Part shown: positions 10,201 through 20,540 of the stretch, piece by piece
How positions within the stretch are numbered: the first letter of the stretch is position 1
Layout: each line of letters starts with the position of its first letter
Assembly: GCA_947471745.1 (NCBI GenBank)
Contig: CANJKZ010000172.1
Span: 3,700,001-3,764,000 of the forward strand
Source: Closterium sp. Naga37s-1
Taxonomy: Eukaryota > Streptophyta > Zygnematophyceae > Desmidiales > Closteriaceae
Reading direction: 5' to 3'
Length of the DNA stretch: 64,000 nucleotides
The notes under the pieces: model-generated
The model's database searches: none
What the model was told of the DNA's origin: nothing
The model's input: the letters and a program-made list of their open reading frames with translations, nothing else
Program-made: the position numbers and the translations under genes

Positions 10201-12709
10201 GCAGGCGCGGCAGCAGGACATGTGAGCGAATGCTGACTAGCATGCAGCAGACAGACAGACACAGAGCGCACTCGTGCTCCTATGCACGCCATTGAGGCAG
10301 GAGAGCGCACCTTCTGGCCCTTGTCTAGCCGCGAGCAGTTGACTCTGAATCTCAGCACAATGTCATCTGCAGGCAAGAGGGCATGTGGGCAGCGGAGACG
10401 GTGAGTGCAGACAGAGGCATCAGCATGGCCCCGTCCCACAACAATGCTTCTCCACGCCCTTTCCCAGACCAGCAGGCCCCTGTGGAATTAATAACCCAGT
10501 GATCCCATTCCCAACCATCAGCTCTCAGACACTTCGAGATGCATGCACCAGCATGGCCGCCACAACAGCCACATGGTGAGCAACAACCCTGCCTCAACCC
10601 CTCCTGCTGCACAGCGCATCCCTCCACTCCCCTAAAGCAGCACCGCTCCTCCATTCAACCGCTATTCCCCCACCCCTTGCACCCGACCCATGTGTCCCAC
10701 CACATGCACCTGTGTGTGTCCAACCCCATCACCCCCCCCCCCCCCAAGCGCTGCATACCTTTGGACTCGAAGAGCTCTGGCGGCAGCGGTGGCAGTGCAG
10801 TGGGTGAGTCGTGGCTGTCGTCGTCCGCCTGCGCGGCCTTGCCAAAGATGACCTTGCGGAATGCGTTGCGCGACAGCAGCGTCTCGGGGGACGACCCGTC
10901 CTGACATGACATGCGTGAGAGGCGCGAATGGAGGCGCATGATTGCACACATGCAGGCGGCACAAACGCACACACCCATGGTGGTGAGGGGATGCACGGGA
11001 AGGGGGCGCGGGGGGACAGCGGGATGGGGGACGGAGAGACCCAAAGATGAATCTGACTGACCAATGCAAAGCGTGGACCGCACTTCAATATCCGCACACC
11101 CATCAGTAACCGCCCTTCAAGTTCGGCCACAATAGAGGCTGCCACGTGCTTGCCGAGAGAGCAAACACGCACGTACAAGAGGAGCACTGCACAATGCCAG
11201 CTTCCTTCTCTGCATGCTGGCCTTGCTGCACCTCCATCCATGCAGCGTACTGATGGCAGGTTCCGCCTCTAGTTGCTGATGATAACCAGCCGTGATGGGG
11301 CAAGACAAAGAACGCTTTGGCTCATGCCAGATGCACTCTCTCTCTACCCCGAGGCCGTGTTGCACGTCCACTGCAAGCAACGCTCGTGCGCATTCTCACC
11401 ACCCAGATTCATACCCCTCCCAGATCTACTCTTTTCCCCGCTGTCAGGCCCCTACCTGCCCACCCACTTGGCTCAAGATTCCTCTGAATTAGTCTTTTTA
11501 ATCTTTGCTCTTGTGATATCATTTGAGTCACTCTCAAATTGAGAGGACGAGGGGCAGAAAGAGAGAGAGAAAAAGGAAAGGGGGGGGGGAGGGGGCGGAA
11601 AGGGAGAGGGAGAATGGAGGGAGGAGGGGTGGCGGGACAGGCAGAGAAAGACCCGCTGTCAGCGCACCTGCCATGTGTCAAGCACGTCCACCATAGCGCC
11701 ATCTGGCAGGCCGTCTGGCAGAATGAGGCGGCGCGTGTCGCCCGACTCCCACTTGATGACGTTGAGCTTCTCGTCCACTAACGCGTATTTGTAGTCCAGC
11801 TCGAACTTGTCCGGCACCGATATCAGCGCCTGCTCACGCGCGCGGGGAACGGCGCGGGGAACGGCGCGGGGGAACGGGGGAAGGGAAGACGGGAAGGGAG
11901 GGGTCCGGCTGAAAGTTTGAGGGAGGTGTGAAGAGGCGGAGTGGAATGCTGTGCGCGTAGAGGTGGGGGGCCAGGAAAAATGAGGCATGGTAGGGAGAGC
12001 GGTGAAGTTTGGGGGGTTGAGAGGTTTCAAGGGAAGGGGGTGAAGGACGATGGAGAGCGGTCGAATGCGATTGACAGGAAGGCGGAGCGGGGCACTGGGA
12101 GCTGGAGAGTGGCGCCGCATTGCGTGCCATGGCTTCGACTGAACGCCCTACTCAGTATGCATTGCGGCCGTTACCGCTCCTGCGAATGGTTACGTAGGAC
12201 GCTACGCCGCGAGAATGGAGGCTGAAAGCTACTCTAGCGTGGCGACGGCGGGACGGATTTATAGCGATTACCTGCCAGACGAGGAACTCGCCCTCGTGAT
12301 GAGGCGTCATCCACACGCCCTGCTTGATGTTCCACTTCCCCAGAAGCAGATCCGAGCCGCTTAGCATGAGATTCTGCCCCCATTGTGTGTAATAAGAGAT
12401 CTTAAAGCGCAGGTTGATCCGGTTGAATCTCTTAAAAGGCGAGTACCCGTAGGACGCGGGAGGTTCGGAGGAGGAGGGCGAGGTGTAAGACGAGGCGTAA
12501 GGTGCGGTGGAGAAGTATGGAGACGTGGTTGTGTTGGTAGACGTCGCGACGCCGGATGACGGGGAGAGAACGGTCGATATAGGAACCGCGCCTCGACCAG
12601 GCGCGGAACCAGTATTCATGTAGGACGCTGAGGCGGATGCGGAGGCAGAGGAAGAGGAAGAGGACGAGGAGGAGGGGGGAGGGAAGGCAGAATAGATGGG
12701 GTCCGCCAT
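1263..12709 (-). CDS. DPE2: 4-alpha-glucanotransferase DPE2 (disproportionating enzyme 2), 23 exons
   Basis: Cytosolic GH77 enzyme that moves a glucosyl unit from maltose to a glycan acceptor after starch breakdown. Exons: 12709-12272, 11829-11668, 10900-10759, 10366-10311, 10076-9949, 9539-9410, 9031-8835, 8534-8456, 8085-7927, 7633-7532, 7261-7178, 6846-6604, 6386-6261, 5956-5882, 5563-5492, 4218-4096, 3830-3733, 3353-3194, 2927-2829, 2548-2430, 2129-2051, 1856-1763, 1498-1263. Phases agree throughout and give 1066 residues; Arabidopsis DPE2 has about 955. Order: Ser-rich N-terminus (1-90), two CBM20-type starch-binding modules (to about 350), then GH77. Visible motifs are WWDSYPY, KGDLPIGVDR, the nucleophile Asp in RIDH (about 651) and the acid/base Glu in CGEDLG (about 847). 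The ATG has a strong plant context (CCGCCATGGC). Oddities: intron 5 is AT-AC, and introns 8, 11, 14 and 15 hold copies of neighbouring exon sequence. The extra length is the N-terminus and a hydrophobic C-terminal tail. Confidence 0.93.
2763..2818. repeat. 7-bp microsatellite in DPE2 intron 19
   Basis: About six tandem copies of a GAGCAGA-type heptamer lie close to the 5' splice site of DPE2 intron 19. Confidence 0.85.
4006..4079. repeat. (GGA)n trinucleotide repeat in DPE2 intron 16
   Basis: A nearly pure GGA/GAG run with one AAG interruption. It is CCT-rich on the DPE2 sense strand and sits just downstream of the exon 16 donor. It is intronic, so the long Ser, Pro or Leu runs it would encode are not real protein. 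Confidence 0.9.
4395..5500. repeat. 20-bp minisatellite, 54 perfect copies, in DPE2 intron 15
   Basis: From 4411 to 5490 there are exactly 54 identical copies of a 20-bp unit, TGCCACAGGGTAATGTGATG on the gene's sense strand, with an imperfect copy at each end. The exon 15 donor (TACAGG then GTAATG, at 5492/5491) lies in the last, imperfect unit, so every copy repeats a CAGG|GTAATG donor-like site. The array is open in all three plus frames, but those reading frames are artefacts. Confidence 0.97.
5646..5710 (-). pseudogene. Truncated copy of DPE2 exon 14 inside intron 14
   Basis: This repeats the acceptor and the first 20 or so codons of exon 14 (EEFEKEGVWDFNRLCDPYV), almost identical to the complete exon at 5956-5882, then stops matching before the end of the exon. 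The complete copy joins in frame to exon 15, so this one is judged non-functional. Confidence 0.8.
7031..7170 (-). repeat. Two tandem copies of the DPE2 exon 11-intron 11 junction
   Basis: Two further copies of the last codons of exon 11 (VQYHLHVQ) together with the donor and about 40 bp of intron follow the real junction at 7178/7177. They share the block CCTACCACATGGTTTGAAAC on the plus strand. Confidence 0.8.
8126..8226 (-). pseudogene. In-frame partial duplicate of DPE2 exon 9
   Basis: A near-identical copy of the first part of exon 9 (AEIESAREALDKEAVDYDAT and following) begins at its own CAG acceptor, exactly 141 bp before the real exon. No donor follows it. Reading continues without a stop through the second acceptor, so use of the first acceptor would add 47 residues in frame. 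Family alignment supports use of the second acceptor (8085). Confidence 0.8.
9061..9235. repeat. G-rich hexamer-type repeat in DPE2 intron 6
   Basis: Irregular tandem GGGAGT and GGGGGT units, C/T-rich on the sense strand, form an extended pyrimidine tract upstream of the exon 7 acceptor at 9031. Confidence 0.8.
9540..9948 (-). other. AT-AC intron of likely U12 type in DPE2 (intron 5)
   Basis: No GT donor fits here. The family motif FPIRYKYC is restored only if the intron starts ATATCCTC (9948 leftwards) and ends CCAACAC (9540). ATATCCTC matches seven of eight bases of the U12 donor ATATCCTT. A weak branch-like CGTGAC has its A about 10 nt before the 3' end. A perfect TCCTTAAC lies at 9726-9737 but is about 190 nt too far upstream. 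Confidence 0.75.
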
Positions 12710-13781
12710 GGCGGATCCTCACCGCGTTCCGCTTAACCTTGCTGTTCGCCGTCAGCCGTGATTTAGGTTGTTGAGGAGATTCGGGAAAAAAGAAGGAAAA
12801 AAAATGCACGCACGTGTGGCGCACGAGCGAAACACACTAACTGCGAATGCTGGCGACGCGCGTGCCCAGTTCCGTAAGGGCTTGTCTAAATATATTCGCA
12901 GCGGTATCGTCAACGGTCATAAAGCGAACCGCCACTAGCGTGTGAACTAAATCACGCAACAAGGCCGCTGGAGGCGGAGAATCCGGCAGAGATGAGGCGC
13001 CTACGAGCCCGCACGGCCCGCGTTTACCTTCGCAAGCGCAACACTATGCGCTGCAGCCCAGATCGCTCTAGTAACTATTTACTCCCTAGATCTTCCGTGT
13101 GAACTATCTGATGATCTGCCCTCTCTCTCGCTGCTGTCGCCTGACTGACGCGTCACGTGTGGGTGATCATGCCTCGCCTGTCCCCTCCTGGCCAATCCTG
13201 CGACCCCACTGCCCTGGCTGCGGCCAACAGGACGGGAGAAGCCTTGGAAACGTCGAGACGAGATTGGAGCTCGAGGGGGTGGAGGCCACACAACTGGACG
13301 GTAATCGTCAGACCGGAAAAGGGTAACTGACGGTTGGTATACGAAACGGCATTTTCGCCGGTTTAGCGTCAAACCCAATCCACCTCGGGTTGAAGGAATG
13401 GGATGTGCGACTTGCTCAAGGATCAGTACAGTGGTAGCTCGATGTACCTAGGTATCATGACCTACACTTCCCTCAGGTCCAGAAAAAGATAACAAAAGAA
13501 CTAGGTATATTCACATCCAGAATACAAGGTGAACAATTTCTTGCCTTAGTGCGCGTTACATCAACCTATGTTGATCCTCTTTCGGTAAAGGAGAGAAAAT
13601 GTTGTGATAAAGAAACTGGTATGCAACCATCGCGTTTCCCTGTGCGTTAGTCACTCCATGCATCTTCGTCAGGCAGTGGCCCTTGCTGTATATGTCGTAC
13701 AAAGGCCCGTGATCTCGACTGCATGTGCAGTTCAGGTGAGAGAGTGGGAACATGAAGCAAGAGAGAGACACATGTCATGGT
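12710..13781. other. Intergenic region, DPE2 promoter side
   Basis: It contains the DPE2 upstream region and, at its right end, the 3' flank of the CSA gene. No coding sequence is recognised; the small reading frames here show no family similarity. DPE2 and CSA are transcribed in the same direction, so promoter elements for DPE2 must lie here. Confidence 0.5.
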
Positions 13782-16700
13782 TTAGGGTTTCGACTTCATG
13801 GTTAAGGGTAAAGCATGTATGAACCTTAGGTGCATCCGAGAGGAAGCTACGACAAGGGAGTGACGTACAGTGGGTGAGTGTGACTGAGGCGAGTGGAGTT
13901 GGTCCAGGAGAGGGGATGTCCAGGAAAGGAGCTGGCGGTCAGCACCGGAAGAGAAGAGTTGCTGAAAGGGGGAGAGGCGGAGAGAAGACGAGCAGAGAGG
14001 AAGTACTGAAGAGTGCAAGAACCGAATACAGGACGGAAAGACTGGAAGGGAGATTGGAATCGGAACGCGCGGAGGGGAAAGAGTGCAACCAGGCGGAGGG
14101 GAATGGGCCTGCTGTCGTTTTGCAACAGCAGCGAAATGACAGCAATATGTGAGAGATAGAGAAAGATGCAAAGAGAGGGAGTGCGATGGACGCACGGGCA
14201 AGGTGGGGTGAGAGCAGCAGAGCAGAACGTTGTCAAAGTGAGCATGCAGAGAGGCAAGGGACTCCCCTGTCCATGTGTGAAACACCTGCCGAGGCAAGTG
14301 GGACGGGGAGGAGTCAGACATGCATGTACAGCACCATACTCCTTAGCACGAATATGGCAATCCCATGTTAGCATTTGCAGCAGCAGTGGCGGCAGCAGGA
14401 GCACCAGCAGTGGCGATGGCAGAAGCAGCCGCCTGTGCTTGCCTGGATAAAGGGCCCTTGAGGCAGGAACACCAGCGACCCGTCATGGGACATGCAGAAC
14501 CGCACTGTGGCCTCTGACGCCAGCGCGCCACGTGGCGCTCTCTGATTTGCGTAGTGGATGAGCGTGTTGGCGCCGGCCTCCACGTCCCACAGTCGCAATC
14601 GCTGGTCTGAGCCTGTGCATGGAAGAGGGGGGAAGGGGAGGGAGGGAGGAAGGGAAGTGGGACATGGGGAGTTCTAAGGTAGGAAAGTGTGGGGGCGTGT
14701 GAGGAAGTCACGAGGGTGTGCACGCGCAGTGCGTGGTCAGCGAGTGATGAGATGAACAAGTGCATTTTCCGCTGCAGCTAACCCAAGAACAAGCTCGATC
14801 TGGTTTGACCAAAAGGCACGCATGCAATATCGGGTGAGCGTGAACGAGATTAGAGGAACACGCACACCCTGGGGTGGAGGAGGGGGTGAGCTAGCGAGAG
14901 AGAGATAGAGAGGGGAGAGGGATAGAGAGCAGAGGAGACCATAGGAGAGGAGGAAGAGGCCATTGGGGGTGGGAGCCATGGAGAGCACAGCCCCTTCATG
15001 CGCCACCTGCCCTGTCTCCTCTCCCCACTGCCGCTGCTGCACCGCCCCTCCCCTCCCCCACTCGCCTTGCCCTCTGCCCGTCTGCCCAATTCTCACACGC
15101 ACCCCTGCTCTGCCCCCCCACCACCCCACAAACCCCGTTTCGCACCCATGCTGATCCTTCTCCTCACTCTGGCCTGCCTTTCCCTGCTTCTCCCGTGCAT
15201 TCCCTGTCACCGTTGCTGCCCTCCCCCTTTCGCACGCCCCCTTCCTCCCAGCACCCACACTCTCCTCCCTCACTCGCTTGCGTCCCAATCCCCTCCCATC
15301 CCCCACCCCCCTCCCTCCGCTCCCCACACCCCCAACCCGCTCATCTACCGCCCCTCTCAGCCCCCTCTGCCCTCTCAACGCCTTCGCCCCTCTGCCGCCC
15401 TTCCCCGCCGCCCCTCCCCCTTCTCCTCCCTGTGCTGCCGCCCGGCATGCCGGGGGCGGCGGCAGCGCGCGTGGCAGGAGGGGCGGGCGGAGGGCGGGCT
15501 GCGAGTGGCGGTGGTGCAGCGAGTGCAGCGGGGCCGGGCGGCGAATGTCCCAGATGCGGATGGCGCCGGCCGATGATCCCGAGGCCACGTGGAAGGGCGA
15601 CGCGGGCGACCAGCACAGGCTCGTGATGGCGCCTGGGGGGGAGGGGGGGGGGAAGAGGGGGGAGAGGGGAGGGGGAAGGAGGAGGGGGGGGGGGGGAAGA
15701 GGGGGGAGAGGGGAGGGGGAAGGAGGAGGGGGGGGGGGGGAAGAGGGGGGAGAGGGGAGGGGGGGAGGGGGAGGGGGGGAGGGGGAACAGGGGAGGAACT
15801 TTGTGTGATTACGAGGGGTGGATGGGGATACGAGGGAGAGGAGGGGTAGGCATGGGGCACCTGATGAGAGGCTCGAAGCACCTGAAAAGCACGGGGGCAC
15901 CTGAGAGGCACCTGAGAGGCACCTTGGGAGGCACCTTGGGAGGCACCTTGGGAGGCGCGCAGCATGTGAGTGGCAGCGCCCGAGGCGAGGTCACAGAGGC
16001 GCACATTGCCGTCCTCACACGCCGCCGCTGCCAGCAGTGGCGCCCCCTGTGCGTGCGACATGGCCACGTCCCCCACCCGCCCTGGCATGTGGAAGCACAG
16101 CAGCGCCTGGCGGGACAAGGCGGCAACGAGGATTGGGGCGGAATGAGACCGGGCATGAATGGGGGGTGGGGAGGTGGCACGCGCGGAATGACGAGTAAGG
16201 TTGGTGAGGAGGGAGCAGATAAGGGGGGATGATACAGGAAGGTGTGAATAGGGGTAAGCGCTATAAGGATACAAGATAAGAAGCATGTGTGTGAGCGAGA
16301 GGAGGGAGGACTGAGATGGGGAGGAAAAAGGGGAAGTTGGAAGAAGAAACCGAGAGAGAGCCAATGCCAGAGACAAGGGACAGCTGAGGATGGGGAGGAC
16401 GACGGGGCGGAAGGAAGACCGGGGGAAGGGCGGAAAGGGGGAGTGTGGAGTGGAAAGCGGGGCACGCGCCTGGAGGGTGTTGGTGTCCCAGAGCTTCACG
16501 AGGCCATCGAGGGACGCGGAGAGGAACAGCCCCGGGTCCACCGGGTACCACGCCACGCCCCTCACCGCCAGCGAGTGCGCCTCGCCCGCCGCGGACGGCG
16601 CGGACGCGTCCGTGAGCGAGCGCGCGGCGTGTGTGGAGGCGGGGGAGGCGGAGGAGGGCGCGCGGGGGAGGGTGAAGAGGGGCGGGTGGCAGGGGTGCGC

Positions 16701-17268
16701 GAAGGCGTCGACGGCGGTGGGCGCGGCCGTGTCGAATGCGGTAATTGCGCCCGCCGCGCTGCCCACTAGAAGATAGCGCTGCTCCGAGGGGTCCACCTGC
16801 GGGGGGGAAAGGGGGAAGCGGAGGAAACGAGGGGAGGGTGGAGGGGAGACGGAGGGAGATGAGGAAAGGGAGGTAAGTGTGAGGGAAGGAAGTGAGGTGG
16901 GCGGGGGTGGGGAGGAGCGCGTAAGGCGCGCGGGCTGTAAGGAGGTGTGATGGACGGTTTGCGCAATGCGCGGAACGCGCCTGCATGGCGGAAGCGGAAG
17001 ACGAGAGCGCGTAGTCGTAGCAGTCATGCGCCGCCGGCTGCAGCGAAGCCCATGCGCGCGCACTCAGATACCCGGGAAGCGCGCGCGGACAGTACGGCGC
17101 GCGGGGAGTGGCGGAAGCGGAGCCGCCGGGGAGCAGAGGGGGAGGGTCAGGCGCGCCGAGGGGGGAGCATACACGCGCGCGCTGACCAAAGAGAGGCGCG
17201 CGGCGACCAAAGAGAGGCGCGCGGCCAACCTCCCTGCGGGAAAGGGCGGTGAAGGCGGAAGGGTGCAT
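13782..17268 (-). CDS. CSA: CSA/ERCC8-like WD40 protein (transcription-coupled repair), 7 exons
   Basis: WD40 substrate receptor of a CUL4-DDB1 ubiquitin ligase in transcription-coupled nucleotide excision repair (nucleus). Exons: 17268-16981, 16796-16470, 16106-15947, 15632-14940, 14612-14443, 14285-14196, 13961-13782, about 635 residues; Arabidopsis CSA has about 450. Diagnostic blocks in order: RYLLVGSAAGAI, AWYPVDPGLFLSASLDG with LWDTNT, VRLCDLASGA, AIRIWDIRR, LRLWDVEAGANTL, SSGADRQLLSW. The extra length is a Gly/Arg-rich linker of about 150 residues in exon 4, where plant orthologues also have a low-complexity linker. Introns 1, 2 and 5 must use GC donors (CAG|GCGCGT twice, CAG|GCAAGC) to keep frame and alignment. 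Exon 1 upstream of about residue 85 is poorly conserved and its start is uncertain. PEX7-type and generic WD proteins fit less well. Confidence 0.85.
15638..15796. repeat. G-rich tandem repeat in CSA intron 3
   Basis: A G/GA-rich unit of roughly 55-60 bp is repeated about two and a half times. On the gene's sense strand it forms an almost pure C/T tract leading into the exon 4 acceptor at 15633/15632. Confidence 0.85.
15903..15950 (-). repeat. Reiterated 5' splice site at CSA exon 3-intron 3 boundary
   Basis: On the sense strand the donor CCCAAG|GTGCCT is repeated three times at 12-bp spacing, then decays into two CTCAG|GTGCC copies. All three perfect copies are in the same phase. Choosing a later one adds four residues per step (Gly-Ala-Ser-Gln). 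The first donor (15947/15946) gives the length expected from relatives. Confidence 0.85.
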
Positions 17269-17709
17269 GGCGGGAGGCGGTCGCAAGCCGACATGGATGC
17301 GACAGGCGTGCCTGAGGAACTGAGGCTGAGGGGTAGGCGGGGAGGCTAGGAAGCGAGGCGCGATGTGGTTGACTGGCCGATACGCGAGATGCAGGGGTGG
17401 CTGCAGCCACGCGCATTTGCATGGACGTCAGACCGAGGAAAAGCGAACAGGTGTTGGAATGCCCCTCAGATACGCGTTTGCAACTAGCTTCAATGCAAGA
17501 TTTTGTTAAAGGCCTATACTTCAGGATTGAAAGGTAAATTCAAACTTAGCGTGTGTACCATATATTTCCACCTAGAAACCAAGTACGATAAGTTAGGCCA
17601 TATCCATTACAATGCAATAGAAGGAATTATACAATGAAACGGATGCGTGAATGATATACAAGATATACAATTCTGTGATGGAATTAATGCAATCAATAAA
17701 GCATGCTCA

Positions 17710-18824
17710 CTAGCATGCCACCTTTCTTGTGCTTCCACCATGCTGCTCCACAACATGAATTCCGTGGCTAAACCCTTCATCTGCCTCGGAACCCCCACTC
17801 TCTTCCCTTTCCTTCCCCTCATCACAACCGCTCTCACTGCCACTCTCCTCACTGCTATGGCTGCAGCTTTCCTGCTCGCCTTTCTGCAGCACCTGCCTCC
17901 CACACGCCTGTGGCTTACGGCGCACGCAGGCAGGCAGAGCGAGGGGCATGTCAGGGTCGGGGCGGAGCGGCACGACGGGAAGCAGGTCGCAGTTGCAGAC
18001 TTCAATCATGTGGCCGTCAGGGTCGTGGAAAAAGAGCTGCTCCACCATAATTCCCGCCTCCTCCACGCGCTGCCGCAGGAACGGAATGCCTCGCTCCTCG
18101 AGACCGCTCTCCACCTCCTCGATGTCGTCGCACTGAAATGACACCATTGCGAGCAAGCAGAAGAGATGAATTCTAAGCAATATTCAAGACTGCGAACAAA
18201 GGTATCGGGAAACGAGCTTCGAGTTTGTGAACACGCGACGCAACCCCGGCATCGAGGTGTATTCTTACCTGGAATGAGAAGTGGTCCGATTTCGGGTTTA
18301 TTTCCTTCGGGACTCGCAATTGCGGTGCATGGGGGTCCTCACTCGGCCCCAGCAGATGAATTCCAATCCCATGGTTGAACAACCTGGTGAGAAGGAATGG
18401 ATGAACGTTACTTTGTTTAGGGACATGGTTTAACGTTACTTTGTTTAGGGACATGAACAGTGGATAAACAAAGCTCAGCTAGTAGTACATGGTTATTCTC
18501 CACTGATGGAGACTCATGAACAACACGGGCCCGCCACATAATATTTTTCTGGCATGACATTGCGCGGAGGGCCTGTGACGCATACCAAGCGCCGTCGAAG
18601 TTGAGGCAGTCGGGGCGGCGCACGGGCACGAATCCCATGACGTCGCAGTAGAAAATGACGGACTGCTCCACATTGCTGCAGTGGATGGACACGTGGTTCA
18701 GCGACGTCAGCGGCAACGGACGACTCCTTGCCGCCGCTGGCTTTCTTGGAGCCGTTGATGCCTTGGACAACGCAGGCTGTTCTCTGCAACCTTCGTGAAT
18801 TTCTGGCATAGAAGGAGGTGGCAT
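17710..18824 (-). CDS. Glyoxalase-I-like (VOC superfamily) protein, 3 exons
   Basis: Member of the plant GLYI4/GLYI7-type group of the vicinal-oxygen-chelate fold. The group is annotated as lactoylglutathione lyase-like, but activity of this subgroup on methylglyoxal is uncertain. Exons: 18824-18586, 18383-18269, 18132-17710, 258 residues. Visible blocks: LTSLNHVSIHC, FYCDVMGFVPVRRP, LNFDGAW, HGIGIHLLG, NPKSDHFSFQ, EQLFFHDPDGHMIEVCNCD and LPVVPL. Metal-ligand-type residues are His in NHVS and Glu in IEVC. After LPVVPL a tail of about 75 residues is acidic and Ser/Glu-rich (EESGSESGCDEG), longer than in Arabidopsis relatives. The first 40 residues are basic and Ala/Ser-rich and might be a targeting sequence. 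The gene lies about 440 bp downstream of the CSA start, same strand. Confidence 0.88.
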
Positions 18825-20540
18825 GCTGACGGATGGGAGTCAAGAAGAGCAACTACTGCACCCGACAGGACAGAGACACGCAGTAGAGCTAGCGTGCGTG
18901 AATTAGGAAGAGTGGTCACACGCGTGCGAGATGCTCTTGAAAAATGAGGAAGGGTGGTCACACGCTGATTGAGCAGATAACATACGCGAAGCCTCCTGAC
19001 AAGATTCAAGTTCCACTGCAGGAAACGTCTATGACACGAGACTTCCTCCTGTTGCTGCTCAAAACAGTCAGAGGGCTGAGAGAGGCTTTGAGCTCAACTG
19101 CCAACTGGCTTTCGTAGTGAAAGAAGCGTGAGTTTGTACAAGACCTGAATTCAAGTCAGGGCGAAGACGCCAGAATGTTTGAAGTGAACTGGGGCAAAAT
19201 ACTTGAGCAGCACGACTGAATTCGGCAAATAAGGGGTTTGAGTCTTAAGTCTGATGGCAGGCTGGAGTGAAGTCTGATGGCAGCGACTGCAAGCAACTTC
19301 ACCTGTGCATGCGCGCCGGGCCAAGGGCTCGGAAGTTTGAACAAGGCAATGAAGGGATGTCATGCCATGGAGGATGTGTGGGAGAATGTTACCGGGCAGC
19401 CGGGCAGAGCGGGGCGCTTCTGTCAGGATTTTCCAGGCAGGTGAGGATGATTTTGAAGTCTCAACGCCCTCCGTTATTGGATCTTTCCAGGTTAAAAAGG
19501 CTCAAAATGTTATATATGCCCTTCCATTCGCCCGAGTCATCCGAGTCGCGCACCTCGTGCTCTATTGGAATGCCGAGTGGAGCCGCTCAACATCCACGCA
19601 ACTGTACTCCCAAAACACGCGGCGAAGCCCAGCTGGCTGCAGTAATCGAACGGGCCTGGAAACCCGAAGGCAACTCACGTCCAATTAAAAAACGTTCAAG
19701 GCTTGCCGAAACCCTGGAAAGCCGTGGATTACAGCACCATCCTGCGTCAGCCAGCACACGCATGGATTTCGCGAGTCCAGGTGGCTGCTCGCGTGGACAG
19801 AGATCACGTGACAAGAGATTCGGTCCAGTTTTATCCGTTAGTGCTGTGAATGCTTCGTACATATTCTGTAGCTGATTGAAATCCCAGCATAAATGTAAGT
19901 TGTATGATATGTAAGTCAGCTTCTTTACATGGCATTCAGACTATGTGTTCTGAAACGCATTAGCTCCATTATATATGTTATACTGGATTTATTTTTTACA
20001 TTTGATTTTTGACGTTCAATATCATACACGCGAAATGGTTCGCCAAACCTTGATATTCCCTATAAATTTCCAAATATTTACGCTAAGATTAATTAAACAA
20101 CCAACGGAGATCCAAATTATACCAATTACAACGGATATATACTTTTGAATAAACATTAAGTCTTGTTGATCACTTTCCAGATGGGATTAAGAGAACACTA
20201 ACTAATCTATTTAGTCATTTCATACTGAACATTCTTGTATGTAGCCCCTTCCAGTTCTCAATCGCGTCAATTGTCACAAACCAGGCGACCAGAAAGCAGC
20301 AGCGAGGTCTGACGTGTCATGACGTGGCATGGCAGCCAGGAACGTTGTCAACCGCACTCAATCAAAGGCAGCAGCGCAGCTCATCATCCAACGGCTGTGA
20401 TTCGAAATGCGAGAGTCGGTCGGCTGAACTGTGATTCAAGTGAATCCATATTTGATGAAACTCACGAACAAAGCTGCATAGGCTTGAAGTCACGCAAGTT
20501 TTGAGTCTGTTCGTGAGCCGAATTCCCGCTTTGCGCCGCC
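18825..20540. other. Divergent intergenic region between the glyoxalase-like and HIBADH genes
   Basis: This 1.7-kb gap holds both promoters. Reading frames of 202 codons (plus, 19267-19875) and 91 codons (minus, 19587-19862) overlap each other. I recognise no family in either, and neither has convincing codon bias. The stretch 19880-20260 is AT-rich with no gene. A short direct repeat around AAGTCTGATGGCAG occurs at about 19246-19283. Confidence 0.5.

Noticed and set aside
13556..13822. Short frames between DPE2 and CSA
   Set aside because: Frames of about 70 codons on both strands with no similarity; consistent with chance and the CSA 3' end.
19267..19875. 202-codon plus-strand frame as a gene
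   Set aside because: No family similarity, no intron or promoter logic, and an overlapping minus frame of similar quality. Kept only as a note in the spacer entry.
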